DNA from: Thermotogae bacterium
GTDB lineage: Bacteria; Thermotogota; Thermotogae; B3-G13
NCBI GenBank assembly: GCA_015486095.1
Contig: WFSK01000277.1
Location: 1 to 10,818 of the forward strand
Direction of reading: 5' to 3'
Length of the DNA stretch: 10,818 bases
Shown here: piece after piece, positions 1 to 6,606 of the stretch
How positions within the stretch are numbered: the first letter of the stretch is position 1
How the letters are laid out: each line of letters begins with the position of its first letter
The notes under the pieces: generated by a model
Database searches by the model: none
What the model saw: the letters and a program-made list of their open reading frames with translations, nothing else
What the model was told of the DNA's origin: nothing
Position numbers and translations under genes: made by a program

Positions 1-13
1 GAGTGTGATAATC

Positions 14-169
14 ATGAAAGCAAAGCTCAACGAAGATTACCTCGTTGAACAGCCAGCCATAAACTGGCTTAAAGATCTTGGATACTCATATATTCACGGC
101 TCGGAGTTATGCCCTGGAAATGGAGAGAGATGCCCTTATGAAATGGACAGAAGAAACGAAAGCGGATGA
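14..169 (+). pseudogene. N-terminal remnant of a type I restriction enzyme R subunit (HsdR)
   Basis: Reading from the ATG at 14 gives a 51-residue frame ending at TGA 167-169. Residues 6-39 look like the start of HsdR proteins: NEDYLVEQPAINWLKDLGY, then a 'YIHGSEL.P.NGER' stretch. In intact proteins this is followed by a 'SYRDVVL'-like segment and about 900 further residues with the nuclease and helicase motor. Here the resemblance stops after R39 (base 130), and the next codons read as noise while another frame becomes an ADP-ribosylglycohydrolase. The fragment therefore carries no nuclease or ATPase motif and cannot cut DNA. There is no clear Shine-Dalgarno before the ATG; the 13 bases upstream may be the end of another gene. 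The family call rests on remembered N-terminal HsdR patterns and is fairly firm. Whether the break is real or an assembly join cannot be decided here. Confidence 0.65.
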
Positions 170-860
170 GATTGGTCCGAGTACATTGAAGGCATTAGAA
201 GCCATAAGGAGCGGAAAAGATATCAAAGAAGCGGGTAGTTCTGGGACGACCTGTGGCTCTGCGATGAGAATAGGGGCAGTAGCTCTTACTACACCCTTGG
301 GAGATTATGAGGAGCTGAGAAGACGCGTATATGCATCCACTGTGATAACTCACAACACTAATGTGGCGATGGAAGCCACAATGGCGATCGGTTATGCATT
401 GCATACAGCAATGCTGAATACATCGGTAGAGAATATTATGAATAGCACCTTGAAAGGGGCAGATATTGGTAAAGAGAGTTCTACATTCGAATACGTTGGA
501 GCGAGCACGGGAGAGAGGATCGCGCTGATAAGGAAGATGAGGGAAGAAATAAGCGAAAAAGAGAAATGGCTCGATTTCCTTTACGATGTCATCGGTTGCG
601 GTATGGCTGCAAACGAGGTCGTCCCGACTTCCATAGGTATATTTCTCTTTTCTCCTCAAAGTCCCTGGGAGTGCGTAAAGATGGGAGCATCGATAGGTGG
701 AGATACAGATACCATTGCAGCTCTTTCCGGGATGTTATCCACTCTGTACAACAGAGGACATGATATCCCCGAAGATATCGTAGAATACGTGCTAAAGGTT
801 AATTTGCTGGTCGTCGATAAATATGCGGCGATCGTCTGCGATATGAATGGCAAAAGATGA
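78..860 (+). CDS. ADP-ribosylglycohydrolase family protein, N-terminally truncated (probable remnant)
   Basis: This is the open frame of an ADP-ribosylglycohydrolase (DraG/ARH-like), a family that removes ADP-ribose from proteins or nucleic acids using two Mg ions. Counted from the TTG at 78, visible family motifs are CGSAMRIGAV (59-68, normally GNGALMR-like), THNTNVAMEA (91-100) and GGDTDTIAAL (207-216), whose aspartates supply one half of the metal site. The usual N-terminal part, with 'GxxxGDAxG' and the 'TDDT' metal ligands (about 60-100 residues), is absent. Upstream of about base 105 the DNA instead belongs to an hsdR frame, and a stop (TAA 60-62) closes this frame. TTG 78 is only the longest possible start; ATG 120 or ATG 138 are alternatives, none with a clear ribosome site. 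With half the metal site missing, activity is unlikely. The gene converges on pyk. Family membership is confident; functionality is doubtful. Confidence 0.75.
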   Translation: MDTHIFTARSYALEMERDALMKWTEETKADEIGPSTLKALEAIRSGKDIKEAGSSGTTCGSAMRIGAVALTTPLGDYEELRRRVYASTVITHNTNVAMEATMAIGYALHTAMLNTSVENIMNSTLKGADIGKESSTFEYVGASTGERIALIRKMREEISEKEKWLDFLYDVIGCGMAANEVVPTSIGIFLFSPQSPWECVKMGASIGGDTDTIAALSGMLSTLYNRGHDIPEDIVEYVLKVNLLVVDKYAAIVCDMNGKR

Positions 861-908
861 ACCTGCTAGAGTAGATGAGGTAGAGGAATTCACACGCATG
901 GTTCATCT
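855..908. repeat. Inverted repeat between convergent genes
   Basis: AGATGAACC (855-863) and GGTTCATCT (900-908) are a perfect 9-base inverted repeat with a 36-base loop. The left arm includes the TGA stop of the ADP-ribosylglycohydrolase frame, and the right arm lies 11 bases past the pyk stop. It is the only symmetry in the gap between the convergent genes, so it could help end transcription from either side. There is no U-tract on either strand and the loop is long, so it is not a standard intrinsic terminator. Confidence 0.3.
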
Positions 909-919
909 CTGGTGGTTAA

Positions 920-2326
920 TTATACCCTTGAAACCTTTATCATATTGGTAGTACCAACGGTATCGATAGGTATTCCTGCAGTTATCACCACCGTATCCCC
1001 CTCTTTTATATACCCCTTTCTCTTAGCAATATCGATGGATGTGGATATGACTTCATCCGTACTCGTTACATGCTCGACTTTTATCGGTTCCACACCCCAC
1101 ACTACTAATAATTTTCTGAAGGTCTTCTCCGAAGAGGTAGTGGCTATTATTGGGACTTCTGGTCTATATCTCGAAACTCTCCTCGCGGTACTGCCACTTC
1201 TGGTACTCGTTATTATGGCATTCGCTTCCAAGTCTTCGGCTACCTTCACACAGGCAGATGATATGACATCCTCAATGCTACCTGATATATAGGGGATCCT
1301 TGGGACCCCAAGTGCGGTTAGATTTTGTTCCGCTTCTAAAGCTATTGTAGACATCGTCTTCACACACTCTACCGGGTATTTTCCCTTGGCAGTCTCGCCG
1401 GAGAGCATTACCGCATCCGTTCCATCGAAGATAGCGTTGGCTATATCTGTTACCTCAGCCCTCGTTGGACGAGGATTTTCTATCATGGATTCCAGCATCT
1501 GGGTTGCAGTTATAACAGGTTTAGCGATGGCGTTTGCCCTTTGAATTATATATTTCTGAGCCGTTGGGACCTTTTCCAGTGCTATTTCTACTCCCAGGTC
1601 TCCCCTTGCCACCATGACGCCTTCACTTACTTCCAATATCTCCCCAAGGTTTTCCAGCCCTTTTTGAGTCTCTATCTTCGCTATTATATCTATATCTCCT
1701 CCTAAATCCCTGACGTATTGCTTTAGCTCCACCACATCAGAAGAGTTCCTTACGAAGGACATGGCTATGAAATCCGCATCCTCTTCCACAGCCAATTTAA
1801 CCGCATCCCTATCCATATCGGATATCGCAGGCAGATTGAGAGAAACGCCTGGTACGTTTACACCCCTCTCCCTCGTAATGACACCCCCATATTTCACCCT
1901 TGTCTTTATCGAATTCGATGTGGTGGAGATAACCTCCAGTCCAACTGAACCATCGTTCAACAGGATCGTATCTCCATCCCTTACCTCGGAAGGCAGGTTT
2001 GCATAAGAAATGGATAAGATGTGTTCATCTCCCAATACATCCTCAGTGGTTAGTGTTAATGTTTCACCTGTCTTCAACTCCACGCTTTGCTTTTTCAACT
2101 TACCCGTGCGTATCTCAGGCCCTTTGAGGTCTATCATTATCGCTACAGGGATATTCAAATCTTTGCTTGCACGTCTGACCTTCTCTATCATATCCCTGTG
2201 CCATTCTAAAGTCCCATGGGACATGTTCAGTCTGGCAACGTTCATGCCACTTCTCAACATGCCTTCCAGAACATGTATATCCTCCGTTCCGGGACCAAGT
2301 GTACAAACTATTTTCGTCTTCTTCAT
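920..2326 (-). CDS. pyk: Pyruvate kinase
   Basis: Cytosolic pyruvate kinase, converting phosphoenolpyruvate and ADP to pyruvate and ATP in the last step of glycolysis. The 468-residue length matches the standard bacterial enzyme and lacks the extra PEP-utiliser domain found in many Bacilli. Motifs in order: KTKIVCTLGP (3-12), MNVARLNMSHG (28-38) with substrate-binding R32, DLKGPEIRTG (66-75), DGSVGLEV in the B domain (125-132), SFVR (190-193), AKIE with catalytic K217 and metal ligand E219, ARGDLGVE (240-247) with D243, then the long TATQMLESM and PRPTRAEV blocks. The C-terminal domain is complete. The ATG overlaps the pfkA stop in ATGA, with no strong Shine-Dalgarno, so translation is probably coupled to pfkA. 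It is the last gene of the operon. Residues 66-71 read DLKGPE rather than the usual DTKGPE (see findings). Confidence 0.97.
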   Translation of the reverse strand: MKKTKIVCTLGPGTEDIHVLEGMLRSGMNVARLNMSHGTLEWHRDMIEKVRRASKDLNIPVAIMIDLKGPEIRTGKLKKQSVELKTGETLTLTTEDVLGDEHILSISYANLPSEVRDGDTILLNDGSVGLEVISTTSNSIKTRVKYGGVITRERGVNVPGVSLNLPAISDMDRDAVKLAVEEDADFIAMSFVRNSSDVVELKQYVRDLGGDIDIIAKIETQKGLENLGEILEVSEGVMVARGDLGVEIALEKVPTAQKYIIQRANAIAKPVITATQMLESMIENPRPTRAEVTDIANAIFDGTDAVMLSGETAKGKYPVECVKTMSTIALEAEQNLTALGVPRIPYISGSIEDVISSACVKVAEDLEANAIITSTRSGSTARRVSRYRPEVPIIATTSSEKTFRKLLVVWGVEPIKVEHVTSTDEVISTSIDIAKRKGYIKEGDTVVITAGIPIDTVGTTNMIKVSRV

Positions 2327-3288
2327 GTCAAGTTCATGGCCAATTCATAGAGTTCAAGATTAACACCTTGTGGTGTCTCCACCACTTTTTCGAGTGGCAA
2401 TCTCACTATTTTATTGGCCTGTACTCCTATCATATGTGCATCGTATCCATCCACGAGTGCTTCCACTGCTTCCGCTCCGAATCTACTCGCTATCAATCTA
2501 TCATATGCCGTAGGACTTCCTCCTCTTTGGAGATGCCCCAAAACGGTTACTCTCATCTCATAACCAGTCTTATTCTCCAAGTGCCTCGCTACAGTATACG
2601 CACTTGCAGCTCCCTCAGCAACAACGATTATACTATGCTTTTTACCCTGTTTCTTCCCTTCCAGCAACATGTCCGCTATTTCATCGTAATCCACAGGGAC
2701 CTCAGGTATTATTATCGCCTCGGCTCCACTCACCAGTCCAGAGATCAGGGCAATATACCCAGATTTTCTACCCATAGTTTCGACTATGAATGCCCTCTCG
2801 AGTGATGAAGCGGTATCCTTTATCTTCCCTATCGCATCTATAACCGTATTCAACGCAGTATCTACGCCTATACACATATCCGTTCCTGCTATATCGTTAT
2901 CTATAGTCCCAGGAATACCTATGGTGGGAATACCATGCCGTGAAAGGGCAAGGGCTCCTGCAAAACTACCATTACCCCCTATCACGATTATGCCATCGAG
3001 TCCACGCCTCTTTATCACCTCAACGGCTGCCTCCTGACCTCTCTCTATTTTGAATTCCTCGCATCTGGCCGTTTCGAGGATCGTACCACCGCGCTGCATG
3101 ATATCCGAAACATCTCTCGAAGTAAATAGTTTCATGTTGTCGTCTAATAAACCTGCAAAGCCCCTATATATACCATAGGGCTCAATATTTTTCTTAAGGG
3201 CGATCCTCACCGCACTCCTTATGGCAGCGTTCATCCCAGGTGAATCTCCACCACTCGTCAGTATACCTATTCGCTTTATTTCCGCCAT
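2323..3288 (-). CDS. pfkA: ATP-dependent 6-phosphofructokinase
   Basis: Phosphorylates fructose 6-phosphate to fructose 1,6-bisphosphate, the committed step of glycolysis. At 321 residues it is the normal length for bacterial PfkA (tetramer in the family). Motifs: GGDSPGMNAAIR (13-24), GGNGSFAGA (104-112), PGTIDND (126-132) with catalytic base D130, MGRKSG (172-177), VAEG (223-226), and the C-terminal RVTVLGHLQRGGSPTAYDR block. G107 and G127 stand where pyrophosphate-using enzymes carry Asp and Lys, so ATP use is the sound inference. The odd point is N106 where most enzymes have the Mg-binding Asp (E. coli D103). The ATG at 3288 has a strong GGAGGAGG site (3293-3300) that begins immediately after the upstream peptidase's TAA. 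The stop overlaps the pyk start, tying the two irreversible glycolytic kinases together. Confidence 0.96.
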   Translation of the reverse strand: MAEIKRIGILTSGGDSPGMNAAIRSAVRIALKKNIEPYGIYRGFAGLLDDNMKLFTSRDVSDIMQRGGTILETARCEEFKIERGQEAAVEVIKRRGLDGIIVIGGNGSFAGALALSRHGIPTIGIPGTIDNDIAGTDMCIGVDTALNTVIDAIGKIKDTASSLERAFIVETMGRKSGYIALISGLVSGAEAIIIPEVPVDYDEIADMLLEGKKQGKKHSIIVVAEGAASAYTVARHLENKTGYEMRVTVLGHLQRGGSPTAYDRLIASRFGAEAVEALVDGYDAHMIGVQANKIVRLPLEKVVETPQGVNLELYELAMNLT

Positions 3289-3300
3289 CGAACCTCCTCC

Positions 3301-4338
3301 TTATCTCACATTTATTCCTTCTTCTGTATTCACTATTGCCTTCGCCAATTTAACAGTATTCGCATAATCCTCCAGATTCATAAGGGATACTGGAGAATGA
3401 ATGTATCTGCAGGGTACGGATATAACTGCAGAAGGAATGCCCCTTGCACTCGTACCGATCCGATATGCATCCGTGCCCCCTTTTGTGGTACGCTTTATCT
3501 GATACGGTATATCTTCTCTCTCAGCCATCCCTATCACATATTCGAAGAGCCATTTTGGAACCACCCAACCCCTATGAACCGCAGTTATTGCGGGTCCTTC
3601 TCCGAGATGTGTAGACCACCTTTCCTCTTCCAATTCTGGATTGTCACCAGCCGTTGTCCCTTCGAATACGAATGCGATATCCGGCATTATCTCGTAGGCG
3701 ACGGCACCGCTCCCTCTCAATCCCGTTTCCTCCTGGGTTACGAAGGCGAAATATGTATCGAAGAATGGCTTTTGCTCGGAGAGCGCATCTATGACCTCTA
3801 TTAACACACTACATCCGGCTCTGTCATCGAACGCCTTACCCTTCGCCATCTTCTCGACCTCCTCGTATTGTGTAGAAAAACCAGCCGTGTCACCTATTTC
3901 TACCTTTCCCTCCAGGTCTTTGTTAGATGAAGCACCTACATCTATCCTCATATCCTCTATCTTCGGCACTTTTACCTCTTCTCCCCTCTGCATGTGGATG
4001 GGAATAAATCCGATGACTCCCGGAATCTTGTCTTTGCCTATCAAAACCCTTTTCGATAGGAGCACCTTGGGATCTATTCCTCCCACCGCAGTAAAACGCA
4101 GAAGACCGTTATCCTCTATCCCTGTTATCAAAAGACCAACTTCGTCCATATGTGCCAAGAACAACACCTTTTTTTCATCACTTCTTCCTCTTTTAAGAGC
4201 TATTAGATTTCCGAGTTTATCTATTCTAATATCGTCTACGAATGAGCCTATTTCTTCTTTTATCATCTTTCTTACCCTGTACTCTTCTCCCGATACACCT
4301 ATCTCTTCGCATAATCGTTTTCTCACTTCTTCACTCAT
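3301..4338 (-). CDS. M42 family metallo-aminopeptidase (first of a tandem pair in window order)
   Basis: A peptidase of the M42 family (TET/YsdC/FrvX type, often mislabelled endoglucanase M or cellulase), which trims short peptides with two metal ions inside a large tetrahedral dodecamer. The full metal and catalytic set is visible in 345 residues: H63 and D65 in AHMDEVG, D171/D172 in KAFDDRAG, E203/E204 in TQEETGLRG, E226 in VFEGTTAGDNP and H314 in YIHSPV, plus the GGTDAYR block. The PDZ-like dimerisation insert lies at about residues 75-165. Its ATG sits in a 4-base overlap with the stop of the upstream peptidase and has its own AGGAGG (4346-4351) seven bases upstream, so it is both coupled and independently well initiated. 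The glutamate third ligand (FEGT) and 'TAGDNP' separate it clearly from its neighbour (IDVT). Substrate specificity cannot be read from sequence by eye. Confidence 0.93.
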   Translation of the reverse strand: MSEEVRKRLCEEIGVSGEEYRVRKMIKEEIGSFVDDIRIDKLGNLIALKRGRSDEKKVLFLAHMDEVGLLITGIEDNGLLRFTAVGGIDPKVLLSKRVLIGKDKIPGVIGFIPIHMQRGEEVKVPKIEDMRIDVGASSNKDLEGKVEIGDTAGFSTQYEEVEKMAKGKAFDDRAGCSVLIEVIDALSEQKPFFDTYFAFVTQEETGLRGSGAVAYEIMPDIAFVFEGTTAGDNPELEEERWSTHLGEGPAITAVHRGWVVPKWLFEYVIGMAEREDIPYQIKRTTKGGTDAYRIGTSARGIPSAVISVPCRYIHSPVSLMNLEDYANTVKLAKAIVNTEEGINVR

Positions 4339-5387
4339 AAGAATGCCTCCTCATACGTCTTATCCAATTGCTTTATATACTCTACAAGCAATCTGACGAG
4401 ATTATTCACATCATCCATGTCTATGAGTTCAACAGTGGTATGCATATGCCTCAATGGAATGGATAACACCGCTATAGGTACGCCCTTGCCTACTAAAAAC
4501 ATACTATCAGCATCCGTTCCTGTTCTAACAGATGCTTCTAATTGGAGAGGTACGTTGATCTCCTTTGCTATCTTTTTGATATCCCCTGCTATCTTAGGAG
4601 AGCAGGTAGGGCCAAGACCTAAAACAGGACCCTTTCCCAATTTCGGTAGTTTCTCCTTTACCCCATGTATATCTCCTATGGTTACATCTATCGCTATGCC
4701 TACATCAGGTTCTATCTCGTACGTTGCAGTCCGAGCGCCAGGACTTCCAATCTCTTCTTGACTGCTGAACACGACATATACATCCCAATCGAATATCATC
4801 TTGTTAAGCTCTCTGAGTAGTTTGATGTTAGCGAGGACACATATCCTATCATCTAAACTTTTACCAACTATACGATTCTTCATGAGCCTTAAAATGGGGG
4901 CATGCATCGTAACAGTATCACCTACTCTGATATTCGCACGTACTTCATCTTCACTCAGTCCTATGACATCCACGAAGACGGTATCATGAGAGGGTTGTTC
5001 TTTTCTCTCCTTTTCGGTTTGAAGATGTGGTGCCAGCGCTCCTATAACACCTTTATATTCTCTCCCCGTATGAGATATTATCGTTACTTCCTGAGAGGAA
5101 AGGATCTTGGGATCCACTCCTCCCACAGTTGCCAATCTGAGATAGCCTCCTTCTTCGATCTTTGCAACGACGAAGCCTATTTCATCCATATGAGCGGATA
5201 TCTCTATCTTACCCTTAGCCCTCCCGGATGTACTTTTCTTCAACGCTATAACTGATCCAAGAGGTGTAGTGTGATACTCGTCGCATAGTCCTTTTATCTC
5301 CTCGATGATGACATCTGCAACTTTTTCTTCACTCCCAGAAACACCTGGCGTACTCGTCAACTTGTCTAACAACTCTATATCTTCCAT
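4335..5387 (-). CDS. M42 family metallo-aminopeptidase (second of a tandem pair in window order)
   Basis: A second M42 metallo-aminopeptidase, 350 residues and complete. Visible ligands and catalytic residues are H66 and D68 in SAHMDEIGF, D179/D180 in KSLDDRIC, E211/E212 in SSQEEIGSPG, D234 in AIDVT and H316 in MHTTVE, with TGTDAD in place of the GGTDA block. N-terminal TSTPGVSGSEEKVA is the usual M42 opening. Although it lies next to another M42 gene, the two differ at most non-motif positions, including the third metal ligand (Asp here, Glu in the partner), so they are old paralogs with probably different side-chain preference. The ATG at 5387 has AGGAGG (5393-5398) five bases upstream, overlapping nothing but the tail of the gap after the transaminase. 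A cytosolic role in peptide recycling or peptide fermentation is inferred from the family. Confidence 0.93.
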   Translation of the reverse strand: MEDIELLDKLTSTPGVSGSEEKVADVIIEEIKGLCDEYHTTPLGSVIALKKSTSGRAKGKIEISAHMDEIGFVVAKIEEGGYLRLATVGGVDPKILSSQEVTIISHTGREYKGVIGALAPHLQTEKERKEQPSHDTVFVDVIGLSEDEVRANIRVGDTVTMHAPILRLMKNRIVGKSLDDRICVLANIKLLRELNKMIFDWDVYVVFSSQEEIGSPGARTATYEIEPDVGIAIDVTIGDIHGVKEKLPKLGKGPVLGLGPTCSPKIAGDIKKIAKEINVPLQLEASVRTGTDADSMFLVGKGVPIAVLSIPLRHMHTTVELIDMDDVNNLVRLLVEYIKQLDKTYEEAFL

Positions 5388-5392
5388 GACTT

Positions 5393-5398
5393 CCTCCT
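5393..5398 (-). promoter_or_regulatory. Shine-Dalgarno of the upstream M42 gene
   Basis: AGGAGG on the minus strand lies five bases before the ATG at 5387, directly after the transaminase stop. It fixes this ATG as the start and shows that the organism uses ordinary anti-Shine-Dalgarno pairing, in contrast to the leaderless first gene of the operon. Confidence 0.85.
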
Positions 5399-5399
5399 C

Positions 5400-6593
5400 T
5401 CATCTTATATTTTTTACGAAGCATTCGATCCTATCCATCGCCTTCTTCAACATCTCATTCGAAGCAGCGTAAGATAACCTTATATATCCTTCCCTACCGA
5501 AGGCGCTTCCAGGTACAGCTGCCACGAGTGCCCTTTCTAACATAAGTTCACATAGATCTGTAGAATCTTTTATCTCTTTACCATCGTATCGTTTACCAAA
5601 TAAGTGCTTTACGTTTAAGAAGATATAGAATGCACCCAATGGCCTTTTCACAGAGAATCCTATTGCATTTAGTCTTTTGACAACATAATCTCTTCTCTTT
5701 TGAAATTCCCTACGCATCTCTTCGACAGAATCCTGGGGCCCCCTCAGCGCCTCGATCGCCGCGTATTGAGATATAGATGTCGCATTAGAAGTCGAGTGTC
5801 CTTGTATCTTTATCATCGCATCTATCACTTCTTTAGGGCCTGCGGCATATCCGATCCTCCAGCCTGTCATAGAATATGCTTTGGATAAACCGTTTACAAG
5901 GATCGTTCTCTCCTTGACCCCCTCTCCAAGAAAAGGAAAAGATATGTGTCTCGCAGGAGGATATATTATCTTCTCGTACACCTCATCACTTATCACAAAG
6001 AGGTTGTGTTTCACAGCAAACTCGGCAATACCTTCCAAGGTATCTTTGGCATATACGACACCAGTAGGATTATTGGGAGTATTTAACACGATACATCTTG
6101 TCCTCGACGTTATCAATTTCTCCAAGTCATCTACATTTGGTTGATAATCTCTTTCTTCTTGCAGTGGGAATATAACTGGTACGGCTCGTGCAAATTTTAC
6201 TTGAGCGATGTAACTAACCCAGCACGGCGCCAAGATCATTACCTCATCTCCAGGATTTACAGTAACCATTAAGGCATTGAATAATGCCTGTTTTGCCCCT
6301 ACCGTTACCACGATCTCATCTTCCGAGTAATCGAGGCCGTTATCTCTTTTCAATTTATCCTTTATCGCCTCCCGAAGTGGTAAAATGCCGGCTGCCGTAG
6401 TGTACTTAGTCTTATCCGCGCGTATTGCATCGAAGGCAGCATCCTTTATATTTTCTGGTGTTGGAAAATCTGGTTCACCAGCCGCAAGACTAACGACATC
6501 CTTTCCTTCTGCTTTCATCTTTATCGCCTTTGCAGATAGGCTTAGTGTCGCCGATGGCTTTATCTTCTCAACTGTTTCAGATATCGGTATCAT
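5400..6593 (-). CDS. aspC: Aspartate aminotransferase, class I PLP enzyme of the Ib (Thermus-like) subgroup
   Basis: Transfers the amino group between aspartate (or a related amino acid) and 2-oxoglutarate using pyridoxal phosphate. In 397 residues the subgroup Ib pattern is clear: SLAAGEPDFPTP (35-46), YTTAAGILPLREAI (64-77), GAKQALFN (99-106), APCWVSY (122-128), NTPNNPTG (171-178), ISDEVYE (201-207), GLSKAYSMTGWRIGY (235-249) with Schiff-base K238, and RLSYA (372-376) with the substrate alpha-carboxylate arginine R372. K101 corresponds to the lysine that in the Thermus enzyme contacts the distal carboxylate, which supports an acidic substrate; prephenate or broader specificity is possible. 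Position 124 is Cys where the Thermus enzyme has Tyr. AAGGAG (6601-6606) lies seven bases before the ATG and follows directly on the stop of the pseudopilin gene. It sits in the operon before two peptidases, consistent with amino-acid catabolism. Confidence 0.93.
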   Translation of the reverse strand: MIPISETVEKIKPSATLSLSAKAIKMKAEGKDVVSLAAGEPDFPTPENIKDAAFDAIRADKTKYTTAAGILPLREAIKDKLKRDNGLDYSEDEIVVTVGAKQALFNALMVTVNPGDEVMILAPCWVSYIAQVKFARAVPVIFPLQEERDYQPNVDDLEKLITSRTRCIVLNTPNNPTGVVYAKDTLEGIAEFAVKHNLFVISDEVYEKIIYPPARHISFPFLGEGVKERTILVNGLSKAYSMTGWRIGYAAGPKEVIDAMIKIQGHSTSNATSISQYAAIEALRGPQDSVEEMRREFQKRRDYVVKRLNAIGFSVKRPLGAFYIFLNVKHLFGKRYDGKEIKDSTDLCELMLERALVAAVPGSAFGREGYIRLSYAASNEMLKKAMDRIECFVKNIR

Positions 6594-6606
6594 TCACTAA
6601 CTCCTT

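Noticed and set aside
14..860. A new fusion of a restriction nuclease to an ADP-ribosylglycohydrolase acting as a defence protein.
   Set aside because: The two parts are in different reading frames (frame ends at 169; the hydrolase frame is closed upstream by TAA 60-62), and each lacks essential catalytic portions, so no fusion protein is made.
912..1292. Plus-strand frame of 126 codons opposite the 3' end of pyk, with hydrophobic segments.
   Set aside because: Antisense shadow of a strongly conserved pyk coding sequence; the hydrophobicity comes from reading pyk codons backwards, and there is no ribosome site.
3791..4396. Plus-strand frame of 201 codons opposite the M42 genes.
   Set aside because: Antisense shadow of two complete M42 genes with all active-site residues; Ser/Pro-rich noise translation.
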